Assembly: GCA_026168455.1 (NCBI GenBank)
Contig: CM047426.1
Span: forward strand, 58,439,812-58,503,811
Source: Theocolax elegans
Lineage: Eukaryota; Arthropoda; Insecta; Hymenoptera; Cerocephalidae
Length of the DNA: 64,000 bases
Direction: 5' to 3'
Shown here piece by piece: positions 1-9,790 of this stretch. Within the stretch, counting starts at the first letter, position 1. Each line of letters begins with the position of its first letter. The position numbers were made by a program, and so were the translations under genes. The notes beneath the pieces are model-generated. The model made no database searches. It was not told the DNA's origin and saw only the letters and a program-made list of their open reading frames with translations.

Positions 1-1538
1 ATTTTCGATATGTACCTTGCATTATGCAGCTTATCCAATATGGTATCCATATTAGGAATTGGATAAGAATCACGTTTTGTGACTGCATTAAGGTCTCGAA
101 AATCGATACAGAAGCGATAACTTCCTTCGTCCTTGCGGACGATGACCGGAGCAGCTGACCAATCATTCGCACTCGGTTCAATAATGCCCTTGTCAAACAT
201 CTTTTTGACCTCACTCTGGGCAAATTCGAGGACCTTGGGAGACATACGTCTTGGCTTATGACGAACCGGTCTTGCACCAGGATCAACCTCTATGTGGTGC
301 TCCGTTAACGTCGTAAAGCCGTGGACGTCTTCCGAGGGCAAGAGTAGGCTTTCAACTATCTCTTTGACTTGTTTCCGCTGGTCGTCCTGTATCTCAATTA
401 TACCAGCACATTCAGCGGAAATCCTCGAATCGATGTCATGAGATGTATCTCTGACGAAGTGTCTCCAATCACTCTCGCCAATACGCCAAATAGCTTCGCC
501 TAGTTTGACTTCCATATTCCAATGTTGTAGAAAATCCATACCGAGAATGATGGAATGCTCAATATTCTCTACAATTCTCAGTTGGATATTGCCATCAAGG
601 CCTTCTACACAGAATAGGATGTCAATTAGGCCAAGGACTTTAAGAGCTGGTCCAGCCACACCTTTCACGATAACCTTGACAGGTCTCCATTTAAACTTGT
701 ACTGTTCGACAACATCTGATCGTACAAGAGAGACCATGGCGCCAGGATCGAAAAGTGCTTTAAAGTCCTTTCCACCGAGTCGTACCAAAAAGAATAGCCG
801 GTTATCCGATTGGATTCCAGCAATTATCTGATCGGTTTGACTATCGTCGTTAGGAGTCGATGCCGTGTGCGTCATTTTAGACGTACTTGGTACGGCATCT
901 GCCCCCCCCTGAACTGTACTTCTCGGCAACGAGCTTGTACGGTTCATGTTATGCACACCATCGACAACTACCTTCTCCACCAAGGGCTCGTTGTTGAGGA
1001 CAATTTCCTTCTCCACCAAGGGCTTCTTGTCCTCATTACTAGGTGTGTCACAACGGGGTGACGATGAGCAACAACCAAGGTCGTTCACTCCGATGGTGCT
1101 AAGCGGCTGAGATAACGATCTCTTTACACCTTCTTCACCAATAATATCTCTGCTATCAGAGTATATTTGCCTTTGGAGTTCCTTAGACCAATCTTTAGCC
1201 TCACGCTTTTGTTGGTCTAATAAGGTTCCTTGTTCTGTTTTACCTTGCAAAGCTCGGGTGGGATTGACAGGTTGTGTTCTAAGAACTTTTCCATCTGTCG
1301 AATCCCCAGAACGTTTAGGATCCTTACACTCAGACTTACTTTCAACACCAACTTCGGTCTGAGAGGGAATTTGATCTCCGTTAAGGACTTTAGAGAAGTC
1401 AGCAAATGATTTGCTAGACTTCTTAAAGAGTTTAGAGGGTTCTCCAACCTTAAACTCTTGCCCTTGTAAACCATGCGGTTTACTTACTGCAGTGCAGGGC
1501 GCCCGGGGCAGCTCGGGTGCCCTGCGTTCAGGTTTCCC
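1..1538 (-). CDS. pol: Pol of gypsy-A (protease and start of reverse transcriptase), partial
   Basis: The minus-strand frame that is -1 relative to Gag is open without a stop from the frameshift site to the window edge, about 510 codons. After a ~240-residue charged linker comes the aspartic protease with FDPGAM at about 760-743, in place of the usual D-S/T-G-A, and a downstream ILGMDF. The pre-RT block EHHIEVDPGARPVRHKPRR and the RT sequence RFYCIDFRDLNAVTKRDSYP follow near position 100; gypsy-B has RFCIDYRDLNKVTRKDGYP there. The YxDD active site, RNase H and integrase would lie left of the window. I see no lesion in the visible part. Confidence 0.88.
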
Positions 1539-2374
1539 ACGTTTTGTAGGAACCTGACGCAGTTAGGACATGTTTGGAGTGTAACGCCACTAGTTCCACA
1601 CAGCTGGCACTCCTTTGCTACCAATTCGGTAGAGCACTGCTCAGCGGAGTGCCCAATGTTTCCGCATCGGTAGCATGTTCGGCTCGGGCAATCCGACGAC
1701 CTATGACCGACTTTTTGGCATGTGAAACACACGCCGACAAAGTTGGTGCTCAGGTTCGTTGGATTTACTGCCGTCGCCTGTGGTTGCACATACCTCACCA
1801 GGTTTTGTGCCATTTGTGGGACAAAAACATTTTGCTGGGGCAGTTGAGAATTCGTCAAAACACGTCTTTCTCTCTTGCCCGAGCTCTGTTTTTGTTGCCC
1901 AGGTGACTGTTGAGAAACAGGCACGTACGATACGGATTTCGAATTGGGGGCACTCACTCCATTATTCGATTTGCCGTATCGTTTCTGAAAACTATTAGCG
2001 ACGTTGGAAGTACCGTACACAGCGGCTGCTTCGTATTCGCTTGAAGAAGAGTTTGGCGAGTTTTTCGCACTTTTCTTGCTCTTCTTCTTAATAGTTTTCT
2101 TCGACGACTGTTTATCCGCATGAGAAGACTCATCCTTACTCTTTTCGGTAACAGTCGCCACTTTGCCCGAAACTCGTGCTGCACCACTCTGTTTCGGAAA
2201 AGCTTCTGGTACGAGCTTCTCGCGTTTAACGTTGGAACTGGAAAATTTCGTGTCCCATGTTAAATGCTGCTCGTACTCTTTACCGTAGCTTGTCAAATCA
2301 GAGAAATTCCTGATTTGACGTACTGGTATGTACCTACGGTAGTCTGGCCTCATCTGCGAGTAGGCCATCTTCAC
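1484..2374 (-). CDS. gag: Gag of gypsy-A, C-terminal part with zinc knuckles
   Basis: This is the continuation of the Gag above in another frame, so its first Met is not a genuine start. It begins in the C-terminal capsid, where MKMAYSQMRPDYRRY aligns with the gypsy-B residues VETAYRNLLPEYRTA. A Lys/Ser-rich linker follows, then two CX2CX4HX4C zinc knuckles (CFTCQKVGHRSSDC and CYRCGNIGHSAEQC). A third cluster C-x2-C-x9-C-x2-C (CQLCGTSGVTLQTCPNC) lies close to the end. Knuckles of this kind bind the element's RNA. The TAA stop is at 1484-1486 and the -1 frameshift signal described below sits about 45 nt before it. Confidence 0.85.
   Translation of the reverse strand: MKMAYSQMRPDYRRYIPVRQIRNFSDLTSYGKEYEQHLTWDTKFSSSNVKREKLVPEAFPKQSGAARVSGKVATVTEKSKDESSHADKQSSKKTIKKKSKKSAKNSPNSSSSEYEAAAVYGTSNVANSFQKRYGKSNNGVSAPNSKSVSYVPVSQQSPGQQKQSSGKRERRVLTNSQLPQQNVFVPQMAQNLVRYVQPQATAVNPTNLSTNFVGVCFTCQKVGHRSSDCPSRTCYRCGNIGHSAEQCSTELVAKECQLCGTSGVTLQTCPNCVRFLQNVGNLNAGHPSCPGRPALQ
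1494..1538 (-). promoter_or_regulatory. Programmed -1 frameshift signal, gag-pol junction of gypsy-A
   Basis: On the minus strand GGGAAAC (1538-1532) lies in phase G|GGA|AAC with Gag. A 6-nt spacer (CTGAAC) follows, then GCAGGGC (1525-1519), which pairs perfectly with GCCCTGC (1500-1494); an inner CCCG/CGGG pair extends the stem past a 1x1 mismatch. Pol is open in exactly the -1 frame. The same arrangement with different stem bases occurs in gypsy-B at 54639-54684. Heptamer, spacer and stem are seen directly; function follows from established rules for -1 frameshifting. Confidence 0.8.
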
Positions 2375-2382
2375 CTGTTGTT

Positions 2383-4170
2383 CTAATGAGGGGGGCTTTT
2401 AAACTTATTTACGATCGCTCTGAAACAGTTCAAGAACGTCGTAGCCTTTTCTCCCTCATTTTGTGTTCTTGATCGAAGTTCCATGAGTAAATCTTCGTCA
2501 TTTATTATACGGCCATACTCATTTAGGAACTCGATCTCAAAATCACGCCAATCTCGAAGAGATGGCTGAACTGTTCTATACCAGAACAGTGCTGATTTTG
2601 AGAACACATTGGGCAGGGCACTGAACATCCTGCGATCTGAGAACTCGTTGTCATTTCTGAAGTCGTGCAAACGGTTCAGAAATTCTTCCGCGTCCTTTTT
2701 GGTCTCACCATCAAAGGACATGTTCCAGATACGCAGCTCTCGTGCGCACCCTGTCCGATCGTGCGTTCGGTTATCGTCTTCACGATACCTTGGCCTGGCC
2801 TCGTAGGATTCTCTTTCCCGACGGTCATCTCTATTATCCGTCCGAGAACTCCTACGCCTGCTGGTAGAAGGATTCCTATTCTCTTGTCGGCCTTCAGCCG
2901 CCCTACGAGAATCGGATCTCCTACGAGCAGGTTCGCGATCAGACTGATACCCATCGGACGAATCCGTCTGAGTACTCTGATCGCAAGTGGCCACCGCACG
3001 ATTCTCTCGAGGCGTTTCTCTACGTCTGTCCGACCTCTCTCTGTGACCTTGCTCCGAAATTTCCGGCTGTGCTCGGTCGTCGAGTTTACGGTTGGACTGA
3101 CGTTTATGAGTACGTCTCTCCGTACAGCTGTCACGACGTTCATCGTCGCTTGAGGCTCTACTCACAGAACGATGGTATCGTGACTTTCCGTTTGGAGTCG
3201 TGTACTCACGCCTCTCTCTTCTATCTTGTCCTTCACAAGTCTTAGAAGAGGTCTGACGACGTCTCTGTTCAAACCTCGGTTTTTCGTAAGATTGAACACT
3301 GACGTCATTAGGAAGGTCATATCCATTCCTATCATCAACAAATTGACGTTCGGTTGTATTAGCTTCAGGTTGCCTGTTGTCGTATTGTCTAGAGGTGTAT
3401 CCTCGTGACGTACGACGGTCGGCTTCCGTCTGCGAACCCAAATCAAAATGTTGTGTTGGCACTTCACTCTCTCTAGTGCCAAGATGTCCGCTGTTTCTCT
3501 GCTCTTCAATTGGGAGGTAATGTGCGGGTGCATAAAAACCTCCGAGTTGAGCAGTCGTCACGGTCGTAACCGTCGACGTAGTGGTTGTGCACGAGGTTGC
3601 AGCCACCGAAACAGGAACATAAGGGATTGCAGTCGTGGTCATGTTAGCTGCCAGTACCTCACCAAACCGTTTAGGTATAGCACCTGTTGATGCCAACCTC
3701 GGGCTTTGTGCAGTACTCATTGGCGAGTTTCTAGACAGACCACTTGGTGACTGAGCTCCATCTTCTTCAGGGATAGGTGCTCTGTCACTAGCAACCCTTT
3801 CGCGATCCGACATTTCGGACTCGCAGGAAACTTCCGTTCCTGATGGGACCACACTCCCTTTCCTGGAACGAGGTTTCCTAATTTCCCATAGTTCCTGACA
3901 TACCAGAGGTTTATGTGCAGGCTCTGCCCTTACATTCTCATCGTATTCAGGGAACCATGGTATTTCCAGATTAATGTCTACACATCTTATCCGGTGACGC
4001 AAAAGGCGTTCGCGGCACTCCGCCTCTTCGCCATTTGCGTTTAAACTCAGATGCTCCAATTGGGCATACACTGCCTCAATCGGAAGCTTCTTCGTTTCCC
4101 GACGAATATCCCTAGCTATGCGTGATTCACGCATAAGCTGGGCCATTCGGGCTTCATAGCTGCTGGCCAT
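2383..4170 (-). CDS. gag: Gag of gypsy-A, N-terminal part (frameshifted)
   Basis: The open frame starts after a stop just upstream of 4275, and its first ATG is at 4170, giving about 595 residues. Near the N terminus there is a SAP-like helix pattern followed by an IPWFPEYDEN block, matched in gypsy-B by IPWYEWDED. The middle is a long low-complexity stretch rich in Arg, Ser, Asp and Glu. The C-terminal ~120 residues are a retrotransposon capsid domain with the motif SRTQNEGEKATTFLNCFR. The frame stops at 2383, but the homologous protein of gypsy-B continues without a break, and the rest of this Gag is found one frame away at 2374-1484. The slip lies in a run of six C residues (plus-strand G at 2390-2395). 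Gag forms the virus-like particle and packages the element RNA. Confidence 0.85.
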   Translation of the reverse strand: MASSYEARMAQLMRESRIARDIRRETKKLPIEAVYAQLEHLSLNANGEEAECRERLLRHRIRCVDINLEIPWFPEYDENVRAEPAHKPLVCQELWEIRKPRSRKGSVVPSGTEVSCESEMSDRERVASDRAPIPEEDGAQSPSGLSRNSPMSTAQSPRLASTGAIPKRFGEVLAANMTTTAIPYVPVSVAATSCTTTTSTVTTVTTAQLGGFYAPAHYLPIEEQRNSGHLGTRESEVPTQHFDLGSQTEADRRTSRGYTSRQYDNRQPEANTTERQFVDDRNGYDLPNDVSVQSYEKPRFEQRRRQTSSKTCEGQDRRERREYTTPNGKSRYHRSVSRASSDDERRDSCTERRTHKRQSNRKLDDRAQPEISEQGHRERSDRRRETPRENRAVATCDQSTQTDSSDGYQSDREPARRRSDSRRAAEGRQENRNPSTSRRRSSRTDNRDDRRERESYEARPRYREDDNRTHDRTGCARELRIWNMSFDGETKKDAEEFLNRLHDFRNDNEFSDRRMFSALPNVFSKSALFWYRTVQPSLRDWRDFEIEFLNEYGRIINDEDLLMELRSRTQNEGEKATTFLNCFRAIVNKFKSPPH

Positions 4171-4275
4171 TATTTTTTTGACCAGTAGCAGCCGACGTGT
4201 TACGTCGGGAGAAGTACTCTCAACCGGGATTTCAGATGAAATCCCTAGTGTTTCAAATACTTCGGAAGTATCCAA

Positions 4276-6880
4276 TTTTCAATTGGAAATTATTTTATTG
4301 GACTCACCACAATAAAATAATTATTACTCTCAACGAGTAAAAAAAAAATTTGGTGTCGGCTTAATTACAATAAATTGTAAAAATGCACCGACTAGTGTAC
4401 CAACAAAATTAATTCACTTAATTAAAATCCAAAAGATTTTCTTTACAAGGAATTTATTTCGTCCTTAGAAGGACAAAATAATTAAATTTTGTTGGTTAAA
4501 GTTGTGACAAATCACACACTTAACACTTGCACCAAATTAAAATTAATTATTTAACTTGCTCACAAGTCTAAATAATTAATGTTTATAATAGTGTCTTGTG
4601 ACTCACACGCACCAAGACTCTATACAATTGCTTCTGCAAGCAAAAATAATTAATTATTAACAAAAAGAAATCCTCAAATTATTTCAATATCGTCCGTAAT
4701 TTAACCAGTAATGGTAAATTTAACGATTTCCCAAAATATCTCTCTCGCCAGTTATAATCCAAAAGATTCCTTACTGGCGAAAAGAATTTATTTTGTTATG
4801 GAAATTGAAATAATTAAGGTTTCAATCTATTAATAAATACAGAACAACAAATTATAAAGGAAGAAAAGACAAAGAAAAAAATTAAATTATTTATCTCACT
4901 AACGAGCCTAAATAATTAATTTTAAAATAAATATAAAAATAAATACAGTGTCTTGTGATTCACACACACCAAGACACTATTTATTATTTTGCTTTTCCAA
5001 GCCCAAAACAACAAAAAAAAATTTCCTTTATAATTTACACTACACAACAAACACAAATTTAATTAAATTATTTCAACGGTAGGTTTGCAACAAAATAATT
5101 ATTTCACTAATTGTTGTCCCAAACGACAATTTTTCAGCGAAATATATTTATTTTATCCTAAGAAGGACTAAATAAATAATTTATGTTGCTACCAAGTTGA
5201 AATAATTTATATTTCCTTTTTTAAATAAATTGAACGAAAAGGAAATGAAAATTTAATTATTTAACTTGCCAACAAGTCTAAACAATTAAATTTATACACC
5301 GAATTAATTTACTCAAACACACCAAAAAAAAATTATAACCAATTATTTAACTAACAAACAAGTCTAAATAATTGGCAAAAATGTGTGGAGATATAATTTA
5401 AACACACAAAAAGAGAAAAGAAAGTTTTTAACATATATTAAAATTTCACATACGAAATATTAGGTTAAATGCCGATCATTAAAATACATGCAAAAAAATT
5501 CAATTATTTAACTCACTCTCGAGTCTAAATAATTATATTTTACAACTCTCGCATCTTTGCGGAACAATCACACAAAGATACTTAACATTAGTTGTTTAAC
5601 TTGCAACAAGTCTAAACAATTAACACGAGTTATAAAAAAAAAAATTTTCTTACACTCAAAGATTTACAAAAATATATTACAAGTATCGTGAACCGTAATA
5701 CTCAATAAATACAAAGTATTAAATTAAGTAATTACGGTCAGACAATTGTAATACAGATAATTTTAATTATTTTACTCACACACGAGTTTAAATAATTAAT
5801 ATTACAACTATTGTAACTTTGCGGCTGATTCACACAAAGTTACTTAATGTTAATTATTTAACTTGCAACAAGTCTAAACAATTAACAATAGTTGTAAAAT
5901 ATATTTAATATACACAACAATTTATACATATATTATATAAATAAATAATAATAAATAATAAACACAATTATTAAATTATAATTACTACATAATATATGTC
6001 AGGGAGGGGAGAAAGCAGCAAAATTTTCGCTCTCAACTCAAAAATAAATTCAATTAAAATTTCGCCGCGTCCTGTATAAAAAGAAAACAAATATTATAAT
6101 TTTAAAATTTTCTTTAAAAAGGGAGGGGGTGGGGCAACTACCTCTCCCGAAAGGATTTAATTGAAAACACTCTCACACCATAAATCTCAAATAAATCCCG
6201 CGCGGGAACGAATTTATTTTATTAAAACGAAATAAAATAATTCGCCGCAGTGGTTTCTATCTGCGAAACCAGCTGCGAAGACTTATACTCGCGAAGGGGC
6301 TAGGCGATCGCGCTATCTCTCTCACTCACACACCTATAGCCCGCCTAGCACCAACTCCGATTCCCCGCGACTAGGGATTCTCTCTCTCACTCCCACTCGC
6401 GGGCGCAATCGGAGAGAGCCGATGATGATCGGCTCTCGCAAAGTCTTTCCCGTTCGCTATTCGGGGGGGATTCTCGCTGCCCGCGATCCGCGGCGCAGGC
6501 TACTCTCTCCCTACTTTGCCGCTCCCATACAAGCTAAGCAAAGATCTCCCGTCAAGCTCGCGATCGAGAGAGACCGATCTCGGTAAGTTCGAGCGCTTCC
6601 GGCTAAACACGGTCGCGCGCGAACTCTCTCTCGATATACCGGTGTATACCTCTCCTCGGATACCCGAGCAAGAGGGGGAATACTCCGGTATAGAGACGCG
6701 TCTCACACGCCGTCTCTCGCGCTCTCTCTCTCTCTCTCACTCTAACTCGTATAACTCACTCACTCTCTCTCTCTCTCTCTCTCTCTCTTTACCCGCTCCG
6801 TTTCGCCGCGACACTGCTCACGCGCGAAAATAAGGCCGACAAATTTTCTTTAATTTAAATCGGTGAGGACGAAACCGAAC
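4276..6880 (-). other. 5' leader of gypsy-A: array of stem-loops
   Basis: This 2.6-kb leader has no coding potential. From 4276 to about 5950 it is a dense series of inverted repeats with different sequences. Examples: 13-bp arms 4288-4300/4310-4322; 6-bp arms 4324-4329/4335-4340; 7-bp arms 4365-4371/4374-4380; 10-bp arms 4401-4410/4485-4494 enclosing smaller hairpins; 7-bp arms 4746-4752/4773-4779; 9-bp arms 4947-4955/4970-4978. A recurrent hairpin of the type AATTATTTAACTTG...CAAGTCTAAATAATT appears at about 4544, 4890, 5260, 5343, 5500, 5589, 5760 and 5860. From 6000 to 6880 the sequence becomes GC-richer with CT microsatellite tracts (6710-6790). A role in RNA packaging or translation is inference. 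Confidence 0.7.
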
Positions 6881-6898
6881 GTCCTGTCACGGTCGCCA
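6881..6898 (-). other. Primer binding site, tRNA-Arg type
   Basis: On the minus strand the 18 bases TGGCGACCGTGACAGGAC follow the LTR after two A residues. They would pair with the 3' end of a tRNA ending in ...GTCACGGTCGCCA, which from memory fits an insect tRNA-Arg. The primer identity is from recollection; the TGG start and position are seen directly. Gypsy-B uses a tRNA-Lys-type site instead, while the BEL element at 34822 uses a site differing from this one at a single base. Confidence 0.75.
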
Positions 6899-6900
6899 TT

Positions 6901-7927
6901 TGTGACGTGGTATTCGCGTGCCCGGGTGAAATTAATTAATTAACGTAATTAATAAAAACCGTTGGGCCGCGTTGCCCAATACCGCGCACACAATTAATTT
7001 ATTTTTCCGAACTGCGGGCTGTCGCCAGGAACGCGAGTTCGCTGGGACGTAAGGTATGGAGGATTCGGGCGATCCTCCTTGCCTCGACACGAATTATAAA
7101 TTTAAAGGATGTCGGCGGGAGCGGGGAGAACACAATGAACACAGAATTAAAATAAAATAATATAAATATTTATTTTAATTAACTATTTAACATTTTGGCC
7201 ATCCAAGCCTCGTGCCGCGACAATGTTCTTTCGCGCGGGCGGAAGAATCGGGAGCCAACCGGATCGAGATCCTCGCCTGCGGTTGACTCCTTCTTGATCT
7301 CCGCTATTCGGGTACCGGCGTACCCGAATACACTCCCGATGTACACACTCTCATACACTCGGGGGGAAGGGGGGAACGCACGGTAATAAACAACTTACCG
7401 GGGTGCGCCCCGTGGATGGCCCAGCCGATCCTTGTCCCAGTGTCCTCCTGGGCAACGGAGGACGACGTCGGCTGCGGTGGTGGAAGGCGGCCCCGTGCCG
7501 CGGCGAGTGCCTCGCGAACCGCGTCCGCACTCACACAACACTTCCCGTCCTTTACACACTCACCCAAATCACTCGCGGCTCACTCACGAGGATGTTCCGG
7601 GTATCGACGGCTCTTGCGCCTCACGCGCCTTGGTTCAGCCGTAAACACTATCACGATTACCCCGGATAGTTTGTCCGCCTCGAACGGCGGATCGGGACGT
7701 ACTTATTAGGCAATCGCCTAATTTTCGAAAAAGGGATGAGAGTGGGGAACACACACACACTCGCGCTCTCATCCCTACGTACTATTGCGCGCGTAATCGT
7801 ACATTTGTAGAAAAATAAACAAGTGTCGTCGGTTGGCCTTGACATACGAAAGGCTCCGACGACTTACAATTCGACAATTTAAATACTCTATTCGTCGTGA
7901 ATAGATTGTGTGACGATTTCCGTCACA
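6901..7927 (-). repeat. 5' LTR of gypsy-A
   Basis: The interval of about 1,027 bp begins TGTGACGG (minus strand, position 7927) and ends CGTCACA at 6901, immediately before a tRNA primer site with a 2-nt gap. The ends form a 7-bp inverted repeat, like the TGTGACG start of the gypsy-B LTR. The right boundary rests on these terminal motifs alone, because the second LTR is not in the window; a start two bases further right (7929) is possible. Open stretches inside it on either strand look like chance. Confidence 0.7.
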
Positions 7928-8001
7928 ACATTATGGAGAAATTAATATTGTACAAATGAATGAATATTAATTCCATACTGATTTTAGTATTTTCTATTGA
8001 T
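7928..8001. other. Flank of gypsy-A, nothing recognised
   Basis: Short AT-rich stretch between the gypsy-A LTR and the foldback repeat; no feature seen. Confidence 0.5.
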
Positions 8002-8339
8002 TTATTATCTTCTATCTGCTACATTCACAACAGTTACAATAAGATAATGAAAACATATTTGTAGACGTTTCAAAAAGCCTAGTTACAATTAATATGAAAT
8101 TGCTGCAATATATTACTAAATATATATTGTTCTTCTAATATGGTACCGATATGTACATTAAAATTTTAACTTGTATGAAATTGACAATATTTTTAAAAAT
8201 ATGTTTATTCCATTAAAATTAATACCATTAAAATAAATTCTAACTGGGCTTTTTGAAATGTCTACAAATATGTTTTTAGTATCTTTGTTACTGTTTGTGA
8301 ATGTAACATTCAGAATAGACTGAGAAATGATAGATAATG
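8002..8339. repeat. Small foldback/MITE-like element
   Basis: Two ~95-bp arms in inverted orientation (8002-8095 and 8238-8339) flank an AT-rich centre of about 140 bp. The arms share blocks such as CATATTTGTAGAC and TTTCAAAAAGCC with a few differences. There is no coding sequence. The structure suits a non-autonomous DNA transposon, but I could not identify a target duplication or assign a superfamily. Confidence 0.65.
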
Positions 8340-8518
8340 TAAGTTAAGCAGCATTAACCACGGTTAATAAGTGGATGGGTGAATAACTAAAATAAACAGA
8401 AAAATGTGTAATACTTTTTTTTATTTATTTTATGTTTTTTTGACAATTTTATTTGTTTTTACCTAATTTTTTTTAGAGAATTATCTAAAAAAATTTATTT
8501 TATTTATTTTTTAAAGAA

Positions 8519-8853
8519 ATCAGTACTGAATCAGTGTGAATTTTTTTAACAGGGTATTGATTTGACACTGATTTTGAATTGATTGAATACTGAATTTTTA
8601 AGGGTACATTGCCCTTCTTTAATTGATTAATTTCAAAATTGATACAGTACTCATTCCATAATGATACAGCATTGATTCATTACTGATTTTGTACTAATTC
8701 AGTAAGAAATCAGTTTTGCGTTTTGGTGAGAACGTACTACCGAGTCAGTATTGATTTTGATCAATATCAGTAGCTATTATTTATTAATTCCATAATGATT
8801 TCATCACAGAATCAATACTGAATCAATAGGAACTTTTTCAACGGGGGAATTAT
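8519..8853. repeat. Repeat with ~38-bp direct terminal repeats
   Basis: A segment near 8519-8556 (ATCAGTACTGAATCAGTG followed by T-run and AACAGGG) is repeated in diverged form at 8813-8853 (ATCAATACTGAATCAATA, T-run, AACGGGGG). Between them many copies of the word ACTGATT or TTGATT occur on both strands. This may be the product of slippage or an old small transposon; the family is unknown. Confidence 0.4.
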
Positions 8854-9633
8854 TATTTCACAGTTGAATGAAAAATTGCGTAAAATAAATATTTGATTTC
8901 AATGTATTTAAACTAAAGTATCACGTTTAGTTCCTTATGTATTTAAAACTATAAAAGTGTTTTAAATATATCGTCAATGTAATTAAAAATTAAGATTAAA
9001 AAGATGTGATAAACAAATGTGAATAATATAGATTTAATGTGGTTTAAATGTTGTTTTGCTTATTCTTTTAGTGGAGTTGGGGAAGGGAATGCGTACAATG
9101 AAAGTCACTTACACGCACAAGCACTTTGTTTTAATTAATATAAATTTATTAAGTATTCCCAATTACAGAAGAGCGACACAAGCACCTACCACGGTCTGCT
9201 GGAGAGTTCGCCATCTATATGCTACTATACATGTGCTAAGTGTGAATTCTTAACATTAAATTTAACTACCGAAATATTTATTTTGTATTTTCTGTTTGAA
9301 ACTATGAAAAGCGTGAATTCAAATAAAAGTATTTGTTAATAATATTACTGACTTAGTATTGTTTGCCTTATATTTGATTTCTTTTATAAACAGTTATATA
9401 ATAATTTGTATGACTTATTTGTGAGTGACTCTTGATGTTAAAATAAAAAAGTATGATCATCTAACGATAAGTATTATTGGATCAGCAAAAACAAACTACA
9501 ATTATGAAATTATAACAAATGTTTATCAAAACCACGTATGCTAATTAATTTAGTTTTTTTTTGCTCAAATCAAACCTCAAACAATCATTACTACAAAATT
9601 TGAATGCATTTAATATTAATTATAAAATCATAT
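8854..9633. other. AT-rich DNA, nothing recognised
   Basis: No plausible gene, repeat array or RNA gene was seen. A 65-codon open stretch at 9056-9253 has no recognisable protein features. Confidence 0.4.
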
Positions 9634-9790
9634 AGTACATTTTAGTACATCTCTGTACATTTCCGTACATTTCCAAATATTCTCGGACATTTTTGTACAC
9701 TTCTGTACATTTCTGTACAAAAGTCTAATAAGTACCAATAATGTACCAAAAATGTACAGAAATGTACAGAAATGTACAAAAATATGCAAA
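9634..9790. repeat. Inverted pair of TGTACATTTC microsatellites
   Basis: About six degenerate copies of a 10-11-bp unit (TGTACATTTC) from 9634 to 9718 are followed, after a 30-bp centre, by inverted copies (GAAATGTACA) from about 9742 to 9785. The whole can fold into a long hairpin. Open frames through it on both strands are products of the repeat. Confidence 0.6.

Larger units (their letters stand above)
1..7927 (-). mobile_element. Ty3/gypsy LTR retrotransposon, gypsy-A (3' part beyond window)
   Basis: Read on the minus strand the order is LTR (7927-6901), primer site (6898-6881), long leader, gag (4170-1484) and pol (about 1538-1, leaving the window inside reverse transcriptase). Gag, protease and RT motifs are those of Ty3/gypsy elements. 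It is a relative of gypsy-B at 49470-60815: the Gag proteins align over the N-terminal SAP-like segment, the capsid and the knuckles, and the gag/pol junction is built the same way. The LTR begins TGTGACG and ends CGTCACA. The target duplication cannot be checked because the other LTR lies outside the window; the right-hand flank is ACAT. Gag carries one frameshift, so this copy is probably not autonomous. Confidence 0.9.

Noticed and set aside
505..1061. Plus-strand open frames over gypsy-A pol
   Set aside because: They lie antisense to a continuous pol frame with clear protease and RT motifs.
2609..3690. Several frames on both strands inside gypsy-A gag
   Set aside because: Shadows of the Arg/Ser-rich gag coding sequence; no independent features.
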